DNA of 7,025 bases from positions 1 through 7,025 of the forward strand of contig DCUN01000112.1 in NCBI GenBank assembly GCA_002327225.1. The letters are read 5' to 3'. The position numbers and the translations under genes are program-made. The notes beneath the pieces are model-generated. The model saw only the letters and a list, made by a program, of their open reading frames with translations, made no database searches and was not told the DNA's origin. Position 1 is the stretch's first letter; each line of letters starts with the position of its first letter. Positions 5,779 to 7,025 of the stretch are shown here, piece after piece. The stretch comes from Desulfobulbaceae bacterium UBA2213. Lineage in GTDB: Bacteria > Desulfobacterota > Desulfobulbia > Desulfobulbales > Desulfocapsaceae.

Positions 5779-7025
5779 ATGGAAGAAAAAGAGACCAGAT
5801 TATATCCACTCATGCCTCTGCGTGATATTGTTATCTTCCCTCATATGGTGGCGCCCCTGGTGGTGGGGAGAGCGCGGTCAATCCAGGCTCTGGAAGATGC
5901 CATGGAGAAGAGGACCGAGATTTTTCTGGTGACCCAGAAGGATTCGAAAGTCGATGATCCTGCTATACAAGAGCTTAATAGTGTCGGGACCCTGGCGGTG
6001 GTGATGCAGCTTCTGCGGCTGCCGGATGGAACCATCAAGGCCCTGGTTGAGGGAAAAAAGCGGGCCAGAATAGTCTCTTTTGTACCCCATGAGTCTTTTC
6101 TGCAGGTTGAAGTTGAGGAACTTGAGGATACTGAAGATACTGGCGGCAAGGTTCTTGCCTATGATCGGGAGTTGCGTAAAATCTTTGATGAGTTCTGCGA
6201 AGCAACCAAGAAGCTCCCTAAAGAGGTGGTAAGATCTGTTAATACCATTGAAAACGCCAGTAAACTTGTGGATGTGATCTGCGCCCATCTGCCTCTGAAG
6301 ACTGAAGAAAAGCAGGAAGTCCTGGAATGTGATTCACTGGCGCTGCGAATGGAAAAGGTTATGGAGTTTATCCAGATCGAGATTGAACTCTCTGAACTGG
6401 AAAAGGATATCAATGAAAAGGTAAAAAAACGCATGGGCAAGATTCAGCGTAATTATTATCTTGGAGAGAAGGCCCGGGTGATTCAGCGGGAGATGGGGCA
6501 GAATGAAGACGGTCTCGATGAGGTTGCCGAGCTTGAAGAAACCGTTAAAAAGAAAGATCTGCCGGTTGTGGCCCGTGACAAGGTGACAAAAGAGTTGAAA
6601 AAGCTCAGGAGTATGCCTCCCATGTCGGCGGAGACCACCGTGGTCAGGAACTATATAGATTGTATCGTCAGTTTGCCCTGGAAAAAGAAAAGCAAGGGCG
6701 CCATTGATATTAATAAGGCCGAGGTGATCCTCGACGAGGATCATTACGGGCTGGAAAAACCAAAGGAAAGAATCCTGGAGTATCTGGCTGTACAGGCCCA
6801 GGTGAGAAAGATCAGAGGGCCGATTCTCTGTCTGGTTGGCCCTCCTGGTGTTGGTAAGACCTCCATCTGTAAATCCATTGCTCGTGCCATGGGCCGAAAG
6901 TTTGTCCGACTGTCGCTGGGCGGTGTACGGGACGAGGCCGAGATCCGCGGTCACAGGCGTACCTATATCGGTGCCATGCCCGGTAAGATCATCCAGTCCA
7001 TGCAGAAAGCGGATGTTGTCAATCC
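5779..7025 (+). CDS. lon: ATP-dependent endopeptidase Lon, N-terminal half, cut by the window edge
   Basis: Lon is a cytoplasmic homo-oligomeric AAA+ protease that degrades damaged and regulatory proteins. 415 codons are present of a family length near 800. The N-terminal substrate-recognition domain runs from about 8 to 205 and opens with YPLMPLRDIVIFPHMVAPLVVGR. A helical, charged linker follows (MEFIQIEIELSELEKDINEKVKKRMGKIQRNYYLGEKARVIQREMG). The family motif SLPW is at 298-301, and Walker A, GPPGVGKT, is at 354-361, followed by FVRLSLGGVRDEAEIRGHRRTYIGAMPGK. Walker B and the Ser-Lys peptidase domain lie beyond the window. AGGA at 5769-5772, six bases before the ATG, supports the start. 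The 69-bp gap after clpX has a seven-T run without a stem, so readthrough from clpX seems likely. Confidence 0.97.
   Translation, partial: MEEKETRLYPLMPLRDIVIFPHMVAPLVVGRARSIQALEDAMEKRTEIFLVTQKDSKVDDPAIQELNSVGTLAVVMQLLRLPDGTIKALVEGKKRARIVSFVPHESFLQVEVEELEDTEDTGGKVLAYDRELRKIFDEFCEATKKLPKEVVRSVNTIENASKLVDVICAHLPLKTEEKQEVLECDSLALRMEKVMEFIQIEIELSELEKDINEKVKKRMGKIQRNYYLGEKARVIQREMGQNEDGLDEVAELEETVKKKDLPVVARDKVTKELKKLRSMPPMSAETTVVRNYIDCIVSLPWKKKSKGAIDINKAEVILDEDHYGLEKPKERILEYLAVQAQVRKIRGPILCLVGPPGVGKTSICKSIARAMGRKFVRLSLGGVRDEAEIRGHRRTYIGAMPGKIIQSMQKADVVN

Noticed and set aside
6334..6954. 206-residue - strand ORF within lon
   Set aside because: Antisense to the well-conserved Lon linker and AAA+ region; no family resemblance.

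Overview
The window carries a conserved protein-quality-control cluster on the + strand: tRNA-Leu(UAG), tig, clpP, clpX and the first half of lon. Divergent from it, on the - strand, is a two-gene unit made of an exported DsbA-like oxidoreductase followed by a PhoH-family ATPase that runs off the left edge. The gene order, the protein sequences and the probable use of selenocysteine suggest a Gram-negative bacterium of the former Deltaproteobacteria (Desulfobacterota, perhaps Desulfobulbales-like). That placement is inferred from resemblance, not from a search.

Left part (1-1735, - strand). A good sigma70-like promoter (1707-1735) and Shine-Dalgarno precede a gene at 1633-758. A naive reading splits it in two: a 145-residue ORF with a signal peptide that ends at TGA 1198-1196, and a 133-residue downstream ORF in the same frame. 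The TGA lies exactly where the first cysteine of a DsbA CPHC active site belongs (FTDFQ-[TGA]-PHC). The frame is open on both sides, and two short hairpins follow the TGA at once. I read it as one 291-residue selenoprotein with a UPHC active site. Its 3' end overlaps the start of phoH by 32 bp, so PhoH translation may depend on ribosomes passing the UGA.

Middle (1634-2103). This 386-bp divergent gap holds the dsb promoter on the - strand, two candidate + strand promoters, and then tRNA-Leu(UAG) with an encoded CCA.

Right part (2254-7025, + strand). Trigger factor receives nascent chains at the ribosome. ClpP and ClpX form an ATP-dependent protease and overlap by 11 bp. Lon is a second ATP-dependent protease and is cut by the window edge after 415 codons. 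All key catalytic residues visible in these four proteins are intact. A long hairpin sits just ahead of the clpP ribosome binding site. This half is conventional; the selenoprotein is the unusual item. I see no CRISPR array, insertion sequence, integrase or other mobile element.
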